A stretch of DNA of 64,000 bases from Nymphaea colorata (lineage: Eukaryota; Streptophyta; Magnoliopsida; Nymphaeales; Nymphaeaceae): contig NC_045142.1 in the NCBI RefSeq assembly GCF_008831285.2, positions 22,939,300 to 23,003,299 on the forward strand. The letters run 5' to 3'. The translations under genes were made by a program, and so were the position numbers. Shown piece by piece: positions 1 to 10,279 of this stretch. Each line of letters begins with the position of its first letter. Position 1 is the stretch's first letter. The notes under the pieces were generated by a model. The model saw nothing but the letters and a program-made list of their open reading frames with translations, was not told the DNA's origin and searched no databases.

Positions 1-600
1 AAAGTACTGTGCATGTGTTGCAGAAAGAAGTTGCTTTATGGAAAAGATTGTTCTTTAATTTGTTATCTATATCCAGGTATATGGACCTGTTAAGATGTTA
101 CCATTGCTCGTCTGAATAATCTTGAACATTCAAGAGGTTTTTGATGCAAGGTTCAATAAGTGTGTCAGTGAACATCCATAATGTTTACCTGAAAATCCTT
201 CTTACAAGGCACTATCACTACCATAATTTTGGATATGTTCACTTACATCAAACCATGGTCATTCTCAATGTTTCCTTCCTGAAGCTTCAACACTAAAATC
301 ATAGTTATCACCACACTCTCTATCTTCCCAACTTGAAACCGTAGAACTCTCAGCCATTTATACCCCCGCCTACAAACTAGGAGTGATATGTTTCTTTCGC
401 TCTTAAATTAGATACTTTATCACCTAATCTTCATATGCCTTCTTAATCATGCATCTTATCGCCCAAACTAGAGTTTTAGAAGCCACACTCTATCTCTAAT
501 TAGACAGTCCTGACCCCTAATTACAATTCTAATTGCTTGCTCCACTTTACACACTTTCCCATGTTGAAGGAAAGAAACAACTGCATATGCGCATTACTTT
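1..600 (+). repeat. Direct segmental repeat, copy 1, first block
   Basis: This stretch recurs in the same orientation at about 17714-18310 with scattered substitutions. Both copies begin with a TTGCAGAAAGAAGTTGC-type string and run in parallel to a point near the ACTGCATATG string. Similarity then stops abruptly: the two copies carry unrelated sequence until they rejoin at about 1683 and 20745. No coding exon was recognised. It forms one outer flank of the inverted RPA3/DUF4602 duplication. Confidence 0.85.
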
Positions 601-1682
601 GACGAAACATGCCATGGTAACCAGTGGCTGTCTGGACCTCAATTTCAGAATGTTTTACCTCCATGGGTACAAGACCGATTAGTTTCCATAAGGATAGCTA
701 GGTTAATCATCTTTCAGAGCCTAGATTGCTCATAAGATAATTACAGACATTCCATGAACATTTGAAAGCGATTCTGGAGAAGAAACGCATGTTAACCAAC
801 TGCACTGAAACGAAAACTCTCTATCATGAATTTATACATTGGCAATTCTCTGTGCACCCAAATTTTTATTTTGTACAAAAAAATGCCCATCTGGGTTTTC
901 AACTTGTTAAAATCCTATCGACCTGATATCATTCATAAGCTCCGTTATCAGTTCAGGAACACAATCATTCGGAATTCTATGTGACAGTGAAGAACTTTCG
1001 AAGCTATCCACCGCTGGGGAGCCATAATCTTCGCTTTCACGGGGAACTTTTGTGCTGTTCGCTGTTCGAGAGGCTGTTCGCTAGGAACACCTGTTCGGCT
1101 ACCGCCTACCCACTACAACCTACCCAGTACCCACAGGCCACAGGCCCACAACAGAGAGAGAGTCGAGAGCGAGGAAGAGATATACCTGATAACTTGAGTA
1201 ACCACAGGTCCACACGGCGGATGGAGTGAGAATCAATTGGGCATGCTGGAGTCACCGGAGCTTCCGACCTGCGAACGCCGAACGCCGGATGGGAGGTAGA
1301 CCGTCAGAGACACGGAGGAAGCTGCGCCCGAAGGAGAATGAAGGCGGGAATTGGGACATCACCTGAGGGAGATGTGCGAAAGCAGGGGTCGAGTGCAGAG
1401 CGGAGCCTCCCAATCTGCGGGGAAGAGCTACTGCGGAAGACAGAGCTGCCGTCCCCTTCTGTCTTCCTCTCGAAACAAGGCGGAGAAGGAGAAGGAGGCC
1501 CTAACGGGCATTTTTCTTCTCCGAAATTTTTTTTCCACCCTCGAGGTGGAAAGATTTTTCCGGAATAATAATTCCGGAACTCAACTCAACGGACACTTTT
1601 TCAGTCCTTGTTTAATGGGAGAATAATTTTTTAAAAATTTAAAATTTTTTCCTGAAACTACAGTGTATTGCTAATGCATCAA
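601..1682. other. Copy-specific insert, no recognised gene
   Basis: This segment interrupts direct-repeat copy 1 and has no counterpart in copy 2. It is locally GC-richer around 980-1500. Small open frames at 981-1229 and 1338-1626 have no family motif, biased composition and no splice context. Two small hairpins lie near 1533-1580 (TTCCACC and TTCCGGAAT arms). It may be a transposon or ancestral sequence lost from the other copy; neither terminal repeats nor target duplications were found. Confidence 0.5.
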
Positions 1683-2440
1683 AGGCTCCCCTTATGGATT
1701 TATGGTTGGATCATTCTCCTTTTTATTCAACATTGATCTTCCAAAACAAACCTGTCTGTAAAAGCTATCAAACACAACCTAAGGCCAGCACATCCTCTCT
1801 CTCTCTCTCTCTTTTTCATTTTAAAGAATGTACATAACAATTCAATCCTATTGAATGGCTAACAACTAAAAATTTGTCACTAGCATTTATAGTGTACCAA
1901 CAGTTTATAGTGACTTTTAATGATAGTTTATAATTATTTTAGTGACAAATTTTTAGATTTTAATCGTCTATCATTATTGACTATATATATATTACCAAAT
2001 GGTTAAAAATAAAAAATCTGTCTTTAAAAGTATTATATATATTTTCAATGTTGTTGCAACCATAGTATGTTGGATGTCGATTATGAACCGATGGCTAAAA
2101 AATAAAGGAGCCATCACTAAACACGTCCAATTCATGGTAATTTTGGCAACAGCCTCTGGTTCTCTAAACCCGTGTTGTTGAGGGCACACGCTTCGAGGCT
2201 TGAAGCGTGCGCGTCAAAGCGTCTTCGTGAGGCGCAAATGAACCTGATGCGTGCAAGGCATCTGGAGCGCACGCTTCACAGGTCTAACGCTTGCTGTGCT
2301 TCAACGCATTTAACAACATTGCTTTAAACAGCCCATTTGAATTTTGGCAACATCCCATATTGGGTAGATTTGAATCCTCATATATATATATATATATATA
2401 TATCGTACCCAGTGATGTAGGACTTATTCCTACCTAATTT
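1683..2440 (+). repeat. Direct segmental repeat, copy 1, second block
   Basis: Pairs with about 20745-21125 in direct orientation: a shared TATGGTTGGATCATTCTC string, a CT-run, an AAAATTTGTCACTA block, and a GTACCCAGTGATGTAGGAC block at the end. Copy 1 carries about 390 extra bases (roughly 1997-2385). That insert includes a GC-rich cluster at 2180-2310 built from AAGCGTGCGC-like words in both orientations, and a TA microsatellite at 2380-2402. The insert resembles a small mobile repeat, but no target duplication was identified. Confidence 0.75.
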
Positions 2441-2576
2441 ACCTAATTAATTAGCCACTTCTTGTATGATGCACTGGAGAGAAATATAATGATGTAGGAC
2501 TTTAATTATTCACTTGATAATAACAAATATGTCACACATAATCTAGTTGCACCTACTCAGCACCTACATCATTATA

Positions 2577-3090
2577 TTTATCTAGTCTGGAAATGTAAAG
2601 CAAAAAGTTTTGCATTATTGCATTTAACACACTTTCTCTTGAATCAGCAAGTGATAAGTCAAATGAGGTCTTTTTCTTTCTTGCGGAAGAATGGATATTT
2701 CTAGCCCTGCAGCTTTGTCAATAGGGTGCTGACTGTAGTTAAGGTTTTGCAGAATGATGGTGGGGTTCTTACTGGGCAACCACCAGATGGCCATCAAATA
2801 TCTGTTAAGGGCCTCATTCCTTCCAAGTTGTCAAAATATGTTGAAGTTATTGGTGTTGCTGAGGGCAATCAATCCATACGTGCTGAAATATACACAAATT
2901 TTGGTGATACTTTTGGTAATTCTCTTATCATTCATATTCATTTAAGCAGAATTACAGAAGATGATTTGAGCTTGATGATAAGAATTCACAGGTTAATGGT
3001 AGTGACCATATGATAGTGGGGTTTCTCCAATTCCTGTGCCTCCATCAATGCATGATTGGTGAAGATTTTGCTCTGAACATCATTATATTT
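2577..3090 (+). pseudogene. RPA3 pseudogene (inverted copy)
   Basis: This block is the reverse-strand duplicate of the intact RPA3 at 7768-8335. The start codon is at 2691. After codons MDISSPAAL, a one-base loss and a 30-bp deletion remove the region corresponding to NAELLKMYTGR and break the frame. The frame becomes readable again from TVVKVLQNDGG through EVIGVAEGNQSIRAE to TNFGDTF. The acceptor of the 5' UTR intron is mutated (TTGCGG instead of TTGCAG) and the donor after exon 1 is weaker (GTAATT against GTAAGT). Homology ends at 3090, before the last coding exon. The E2F-containing promoter was not copied, because homology begins only at 2577. It cannot encode a full RPA3. Confidence 0.9.
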
Positions 3091-3094
3091 CCCT

Positions 3095-3193
3095 ATAAAA
3101 TCAACACCTTCCAATTATTAAGAAATGAGGCCCTTAACAGATATTTGACTTATCACTTGAATAAGTGAATATCAAACTATGGTCAGTACCATT
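3095..3193. other. Junction mosaic of short RPA3-locus snippets
   Basis: Four consecutive snippets match the intact locus in direct orientation and out of order: 3095-3127 equals 8497-8529 (33 bp), 3127-3148 equals 8045-8066 (22 bp), 3144-3160 equals 8228-8244 (17 bp) and 3178-3193 equals 7851-7866 (16 bp). The surrounding homology is in inverted orientation. Two further snippets lie upstream of the pseudogene: 2480-2495 equals 7768-7783 and 2545-2562 equals 7135-7152. This pattern looks like filler DNA made by repeated template switching during break repair. Confidence 0.8.
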
Positions 3194-3194
3194 T

Positions 3195-6100
3195 CATTGA
3201 ATGATGCCTCATTACTGTGTGCCTTGTTACATGGTTGCAGAGTTTTGATTCGAGCCACACACTCACGCACACATGAAGTTAAAACTTAAAAGTAAAGACA
3301 ATTTTGCAAGTTTGCATTTGTGTGCCACCCTAGGTATCTTCTTCTTTCTTCTTCCTCTTTCTCCTTTCTTCTTTTGTCTCTTCCTCCTCTTTCTTCTTCT
3401 TTTCTTCTTCTCCACCAAAATGTCTTGTCCATGTATGTGGTTGAACTTGTGGATTTGCCCTTTTTTTAGTGAATCCAAACAGGCAGCCTGAACGGCCATG
3501 CACTCTTTCATGAAGAGAAAAACTTTGTAACTTGTTGAAGAAACCTTATTGTATTGGTAAAAAATCAAATGAAAGCAACATTGCCCAGTTTATCTTAATC
3601 CATTGGGGATTTGTTTGCCTAGCAGAAAGGTATGTGAAACGACAAAAGCAAATAATATAACAAATATTAATATTTTGTAATACTCTCAGAATAGGCAATC
3701 ACTTCAACATTTCAAAATTTCTTCTCCATCCATATATTTTTAATTATTGAGATATGTTCATAACATCTCTGATCTTTGCTGCATGGTTTTGAAGTGAAAA
3801 TGTGGATTACTTTACATGTTCGATGACGTTTCACTGGTTCACGACCACAAATTATAGCTTGACCAACTATCCAACAATGTGACCCGGGTTTTTAGTAAAC
3901 TTGCAGTGTCTATTGCCATTTTTTCCATTCCTCATGAGCGTTGTCCAATCTGAGATGAAGTCAGGAAACTATACAAATATCACATGATCTAGATTGATAT
4001 TCCCGGCCACTGTGACTTTACCTTGCAAGGTTTGAGATGTTGCAGTTGCATCATGTTGTCATTATCCCTGATGTGGGATTAGGGTTGTTCAAACTTGGAC
4101 ATTACCCTGTGAATTGATTTGGTCTATTGGCACCAACTTTTGAACAAGTTGAATTTTGATCTCAACGTATATTAATTGTATTTATAGAAGGAGAAAGAAA
4201 GAGTGAAGGAGAATGGTAGACTAATTTATCTATTCATATTGAATTCATATTCTGCATTTCTATGTAAAAGTTTTGAAGGGGTTTTATCTTCTTCCAAATT
4301 ATTGTCATTTGTTTATGTGCTTGTCAACTGTCGATCATGTAAAGTATCTTCATGTTTCCCATCTTCTCCTGTGTGAGCAATGAGTTGTAACCAGCTTCTG
4401 CACTCAATTTTTTGCATGAAACATTATTGTTTCTGTGCAGTCAGGTAGTATCAGTGATTATGTACGAGAACCAAACGTCAAGAAAGCTGATAGATAACAT
4501 GGACGACAAGGAAGAAAAGAAGTCCTTCAGAAAACTATTAAAGGCTGTTGAGCTCTTAGGTAAAAACCTTGTCCGTGCTTTGCTTCTTACAGAAATAGTT
4601 ATTCCTTCCTTTGGTTGTCCATACTTTTTCAGGGTCATGATAATAAAGATAAACAAAAAATTTCACATTGTATTAGTCTCTTCACTAATTTATAAATGTA
4701 TTATGAAGCATTTTTCTGTTAGTTTTCCAGTATGCTGCTGAACTTTTCAACCTTGTATTTTTGGCTTGTGGCTAAAGTTTACTGGTAAATATGTTGGAAG
4801 TTGTTCATCCTTTACAGCAACTAGCTGAAAAGCCTACTGGTCCAGCAACATCTCTATGCTGCTGAGTGGAAAGATACTGCTTTCTTGACTTGTCAACTCA
4901 GTTCAAGATGTCTGCATCAGGCTAAGTAGTAGCTATCCACACTTATGGAGGCTGGTCTGATGACCAAGATATCTGGATCGTTTCTTAACCTCCTGAATAT
5001 TATTCTTGAAGTTTCCAATCTCATTTTTCATGTTTCTGTCCTTGTTTTCACTTCTTTTCCATGATCAGCCACTTCTTGTATTTCTTTTGCCCTTAAGTTA
5101 GTCTGCTTTCTGATCGCTGTTCGGAAAAGTCATTGAGATTTAAGTATGATACCCACAGAAACAGAGATACATGGATTTTATTTTTTAAAAGGGCACAGGA
5201 TAAGAAAAGAAAAAACATAATTACTCACCACAGCTTTTAGCAGAAGAATGCAAAAAAAAAAAAATCTCAATCGTTCACTATGCAGGGTACCAGAAAAGGA
5301 ACTAAGGATCAAAGGCGCTTTGCAGAAGTCACCAGAGTGAGAAACCAAATCCACTATTAGCCTGACAGCCAAGAATTTCCTTTTGAGATCCTAAGCGTCT
5401 CTATTGTCACTGCAAAAATTCTTTTCCAGTGTATGTGAGGTGATTTCTGGCATGCTGCCTGAAGTTAAATCCATAAATCCCTGATGAAGTTAATTTCATT
5501 ACACCAAGAAATGCAGATTAATTGTGAGCCTTTTCCAAATTAACATCAGTCTGTGCACTTGAAACCGAAATGCAGAAACTAAGGATGTTGGTTAGCAAAA
5601 CTGATGATATCCTGTAACGCAAGCAATGCTGCATGAATCAAATAAAACCACACTCATACTATTATCATGACTTCACATCGATACGGTTATCAACTTTATC
5701 TAGCAAAAGTTAGAAAGCAGATGTTATTGTGCGTCTTTTCTTTTGTGTGTGATTTTGTTGTGTGTATCTTTTGACTGTTCTATGTCTTGTCAAGTGTAAT
5801 TTCAAATGTCTCTTGTGCCTAACATATGTGAGGCTTTCTTAGGATCTTCACGAATGAGTTGGAAAGAAAGGAAGAAGATGGAAGACCAAAATGTGGCTTC
5901 CCTAGGTGGAAAGATGAATGTTCATCCCTCTATTGGTTAAATCATGGTATCATTTTTATAGAGGTCTGACATTATTATATACTGATATTTTTACATTCAT
6001 GACAGCCTAAAAAGAATTGCAAGATGCCTGTCATTTTGGGGAGGAACATCATGAAAAAAAGGCAGGAAAAAGAGCAAAAATTATTTGAGGAGGTATTTTA

Positions 6101-6782
6101 TACACCAATGGTTTATGTGCACATGCACACACACACACACACATCCTAAACTTGGTAGGTGTGCACCAGATTTATGTCGTCTGCATGTCCATATTGGGCT
6201 GCTTATCAAAATTAAAAAGTAAGATTTGTATCCGTGTCTTGTTTTGTGTGGTTTGTTTAGCAGAAAAATTCAGGATCCTGTTAGTATGATGTGAAAAAAG
6301 GCTTGTCAAGTTATAAGTACTCTGGATCTTAGATCCCGTCATGGTAAATGCAGTTGGATGATCCCTATCTATCAAAAGACTTGGAGGCAGAGACAAGGCT
6401 ATATGTGGTGTCTATTAAGTATTAAGTGAGAATGAGGTCATCGACTTGGGTTTGGAACTCTTTCTCTCTCTAAACTTTAGCTTCCTCCATGCTTTTTCCA
6501 GGGTCTTATTGATCAGATTCCTCGGAAATATACTAGCAAAAGCCAGAAAACCGGGCGAGAAGATCAAGTGCTCAAAATTAGCCAAGGTAATTTCAGAAAT
6601 GGCATGTTGGATGTGAAGCATATCTTGAGAAAGGATGAAGCTGCTTCTAGGATGGAAGACCATAACCACCGAGGTGGTAAAGACAAGAAGAGAGGCAAAA
6701 GGAAGCAGCAGAACGGCAAGAAGAGAAGGCGAAGGAGCTAATTTGGACAGCAAATTAATGCTAATCGGTTAGAGACACGAAC
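3195..6782 (+). repeat. Large inverted duplication, left arm
   Basis: The arm matches the reverse complement of about 12303-16078. Landmarks in order are the ATGATGCCTCATTACTGTGT string, a TTCTTC-rich run, the four DUF4602-like exons, and the stop-codon region ending near GTTAGAGACACGAA. Differences are substitutions and small indels, plus a 67-bp tandem duplication present only in the right arm. The arms are separated by about 5.5 kb containing the intact RPA3. Confidence 0.9.
4441..6741 (+). pseudogene. DUF4602/C1orf131-like pseudogene (left-arm copy)
   Basis: Four exon remnants align with the intact right-arm copy: 4441-4559, 5843-5913, 6006-6092 and 6502-6741. The first has one extra T near 4457-4460 (119 instead of 118 nt), which puts the reading frame out and gives an early stop. 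The second lost its splice donor: AAG is followed by ATGAATG where the other copy has GTGAGTG. The last two exons still read openly (PVILGRNIMKKRQEK, then GLIDQIPRKY to a lysine/arginine-rich tail ending RRRRS). The N-terminal exon was not found. Two independent lesions at exon A and exon B make this a non-functional duplicate, although a transcript could still arise. Confidence 0.85.
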
Positions 6783-6896
6783 AGACGCAAACAAATGCAC
6801 CAACCATATTGTGATAAGCGCATTTAACACAGTTTTGTGGTAAGACCTGCAAACATGCTCATGAAGAGACGCAAACAAATACACCAACCATATTGT
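6783..6896 (+). repeat. 30-bp direct repeat pair
   Basis: AGACGCAAACAAATGCACCA at 6783 continues for 30 bases and recurs at 6867-6896 with one mismatch. The pair sits just past the end of the left duplication arm. Confidence 0.7.
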
Positions 6897-7446
6897 TCTG
6901 TCAAACCCAATCTCATAAGGTGCTACTTCATATCCACAGGCAATCAAAAGAATGTTCTCCAGAAATTTTGATAAGATATAAGTGGCCCGTCTTGCAAAAA
7001 TATTCTGGTTCCACCTCTACACTTGCACAGGTATGCACAAGGAATGTACAATAAGAAGTCAACCGAATCACTTGATTAATAATAAACTTTTGGTTTGGCC
7101 CAAATCTAAGTTCGAAGCTACCAAATCCAAATCAAGTTGCACCTACTCAGCAAGGATATTTGGTTCAATAGTTAATAGTTGGATTGAATAAGAAAATTCA
7201 CATCGAATTAATCATCAGATGCAAATAAGATATAGTGCTTTCTTTCTTTCAGTAGGTATAGTTATTCAACTTTCCAGTCTGATCAGTTTTTAAAAACACA
7301 TGCACAAGAACTAAAAGATCTCCGTAAAGAACCAAATGTATACAGATTCCTTCATATACATGCTGCTTTCCAACATACTGCTTTCCAAAACAAAATTTGA
7401 TTTAAAGCTGAAAATTAAGCCTTCCAACCCTCTGAAAGGACCACTC

Positions 7447-8200
7447 CTAGATGAACAGACTCTTGTACTCTGAATTTGCTAGATGACACAACTTATTGAA
7501 GTTATCCAGAGCTGCAACAAAGAAACAAGTACAACAATGTCAGATTCTAATAAGCACTGGGCACATCAAATAATCTATCACTCATATGCGCTTCAAAATG
7601 AGCGTATCATGCCATTGGTGGACAATTATATATAAGGACATAAAGGTGGAGTAAATCAAAGTATTCCTGCAATACAACTAATAATAGGCTTGGTGAATAG
7701 CCGAGTCACTCCCCGGCATTATAGCAAGTATCAGAGATTCAGACACATTTGCAATTTGTAACTGAACAGAAATATAATGATGTTCAGAGCAAAATCTTCA
7801 CCAATCATGGCACTGATGGAGGCACAGGAATTGGAAAAACCCCACTATCATATGGTCAGTACCATTAACCTGTGAATCTTATCATCAAGCTCAAATTATC
7901 TTCTGTAATTCTGCTTAAATGAATATGAATGATAAGAGACTTACCAAAAGTATCACCAAAATTTGTGCATATATCAGCACGTATCGATTGATTGCCATCA
8001 GCAACACCAATAACTTCGACATATTGTGACAACTTGGAAGGAGTGAGGCCCTTAACAGATATTTGATGGCCATCTGGTGATTGCCCAGTAAGAATCCCAC
8101 CATCATTCTGCAAAACCTTAACTACAGTCCGCACCCTACGCCCTGTATACATCTTTAATAGTTCTGCATTGACAAAAGCTGCAGGGCTAGAAATATCCAT
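7447..8200 (-). CDS. RPA3: Replication protein A 14 kDa subunit (RPA3/RPA14)
   Basis: RPA3 is the smallest subunit of the heterotrimeric RPA complex, which coats single-stranded DNA in nuclear replication, recombination and repair. Coding exon 1 is 8200-7945 and exon 2 is 7511-7447. They join as FGDTF + ALDNFNKLCHLANSEYKS and end LFI-stop, giving 106 aa, the usual plant size. The start MDISSPAAFVN and the central VKG..P, EVIG.AD.NQSIRA and C-terminal NKLC.LAN blocks match the single OB-fold family. The donor is GTAAGT and the acceptor TTGCAG. A 5' UTR intron is evident: an acceptor lies four bases before the ATG (AG at 8205-8206) and a good donor lies at 9763-9764. A mutated duplicate lies at 2577-3090, so this is the only intact copy here. 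Family assignment is firm; the UTR structure is inferred. Confidence 0.95.
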
Positions 8201-9764
8201 TCTTCTGCAAAAAAGAAAAAGACCTCATTTGACTTATCACTTGATGATTCAAGAGAAAGTGTGTTAAATGCAATAATGGCCATACTTAATGCCATAATGC
8301 CAAAAACATTTTGCTTTACATTTCCAGACTAGACAATAATTGACCAGATATTAGCCATTAGGTTTTCACAAGGACCTCCAGTTCAACTGCTTGGTGCTTA
8401 TGTAATGAAGCTAATTATCACTCAATTGTGTGATAAAACAAAGACAAAGAAAACAAGTGAATTAAAATGTGGTCGAATCAAATCTATATATGAACAATAA
8501 AATCAACACCTTCCAATTATTAAGAAATGTCATTTTTTTTCCTCGTCACATACATTTTACTTATTTTTGTGATTTACTTTATTTACAAATGCCTTTTCTC
8601 TATAATAGCACATGTCATTCTTACTTTTTTTTTTTCAGTGGTGAACTCCTTTAACCATTCCAATTTCCCTCATCAAATGAACCAAGCAAAGAAGAAAAAT
8701 GAAATAGCAAGTACCAGAGGAAATGGAAAATCATACTCATATTTAGAAAGGGAAGAGCGTGAACTTTACAAGATGAATGCTGTAAGCTTTTAGTTTACTC
8801 TTGCTTTCAGTAAATCGAGCACCCAAAAAGATAACGAACTAACCTAAACAATACTGAGGGTTCCCTAGGTAAAAGGACTTCTGATTGGCCTTTCTTTATA
8901 TTATATTAGAAAAGGATGTTTCTTTGTTGAAGTTCTATTTACATCTATTCACCAGTCAAGTTGGTCCACCGACACAGTGATGTGTTCATGATTTGATAAA
9001 GTATTCTGTTTCTACATTTTGCTGATTCGTTGCTCTTTAACCTTAAAAGTTTAAACAGCTATTTCCACTGTGGGTACGATTAACTTCAGCTTCAGACTGA
9101 TTGTTATTATCGTACAAAATTCATTCTAGTTTTTCTCTTCTATTAAAATTAAGTGTACATATTAATACGCAATTGGCAAAAGTTATCTAAGTTGCACATA
9201 GATCAAGTAGAAACCTAAGTATGAAACAAGATATCCCTAGTTACAGGCTGTTGAAACAATGATATAGCAAAAGATTGTTAGTATGCTTCATTAGCAAAAT
9301 CTTTCACTTCTGTGTCTAAGAAGTCCATGTCTCCTATCTTGGTTTGTTTTGGCCTTTTAGGATTGAAAATCAAACCAGAAAGAAGCTACGAAGAAAGTGA
9401 ACCATCATCAGGCATCACTCCATTAAACAGCTGATAGAACGCGAGCAGAGATAACAAAGCCCTAAGCAACTAGTGATCCATGTACAGCCAAATCCTTTTT
9501 TTTTTTCTTTCTTCTTTGCCTACGGTCATCAATTACTAGGGTCCCCCCTCAACCAAAATAGAGGTGGCTGAATATAAACCCTACTTGCGATCCCAGCGAC
9601 TTTTCCAACTTTGAAAACCAAGTAAATGAATACCCACCGAGTAAGAGATCAACGGAAATTTCAAGTTTCAATAGAGGATCGTCCTAGCCCACAAAAACAT
9701 AGGTCCTTTCTTCTTCTTTCTCCCCCCATGCAGGAGTGAGAGAGAGAGAGAGAGAGACTCTTAC

Positions 9765-9860
9765 CTTGGTAGCGATCAACTGGGATGCCCACCTGCAACA
9801 AAGAGAGAGAGAGAGAGGAATGGCGCGGGAAAGTAAAGGTAGTTATTTCCCGCGCGTGGT
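9765..9860 (-). promoter_or_regulatory. RPA3: RPA3 5' UTR exon and promoter with paired E2F-type sites
   Basis: Read on the minus strand, CCAAG|GTAAGAG at 9765/9764 marks the donor of a UTR exon that splices to 8204. Just upstream are two E2F/DP consensus cores, GCGCGGGAAA at 9823-9832 and TTTCCCGCGC at 9846-9855. They form a perfect 10-bp mirror pair separated by 13 bases. E2F sites are known in S-phase genes including replication factors, which fits RPA3. A GCGCGTGGTTTTT unit is tandemly repeated at 9853-9882. The transcription start is inferred to lie near 9780-9820; no TATA box was found. Confidence 0.65.
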
Positions 9861-9882
9861 TTTTCTAGGCGCGTGGTTTTTT

Positions 9883-10271
9883 TAGGGGTGGGCGTCGGGC
9901 CGGCCCGTCTGGCCAGAAGCACGGGCCCCGGCCCGGCCCGATATCCCAGGTCCCGGCCCGGGCCGTTTGAGCAACACAGTATTCGTCCGACGGTCCGCGC
10001 GGCGAAGTCACAGCCACGTCGCCGTCCGATGGCGTGCTGGGCGTGCCGGCCTTCATGTCGCCGGAGGAGGAGGAGGAGGGGTTGGAGCGGGAGATGGAGG
10101 GGGAGCGGGAGACGGAGGAGGGGTTGGAACGGGAGAAGAAGGGGGATGGTGAGCGGGTGGGTGGGGTCGGGCCGACCCGGGTTGCGTCATCTGGTTCGGT
10201 CGGAAAAACGGCTCGGACCTGTGCCCGACCGGGTCGGGTATCAGGTTCTCGATAGTGGCTTGACCCACCCA
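9883..10271. mobile_element. Candidate non-autonomous hAT-like element, GC-rich
   Basis: The block starts TAGGGGTGGGCGTCGGGCC and ends with the approximate inverse, GACCCACCCA. Flanking 8-mers are GGTTTTTT (9875-9882) and GGCCTTTT (10272-10279), a 6 of 8 match. Inside are repeated GGGCCGGCCCG-type words and a GA/GGA-rich centre. Terminal words of this form are common in plant hAT elements. Open frames on both strands are proline/arginine or glycine/glutamate low-complexity products of composition. It abuts the RPA3 promoter. The imperfect target duplication leaves the call moderate. Confidence 0.45.
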
Positions 10272-10279
10272 GGCCTTTT

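Noticed and set aside
4818-4945. Stretch after a TTTACAG acceptor as an extra DUF4602-like exon
   Set aside because: All frames hit stops (for example TSLCC-stop) and the flanking exons join in frame without it in the intact copy.
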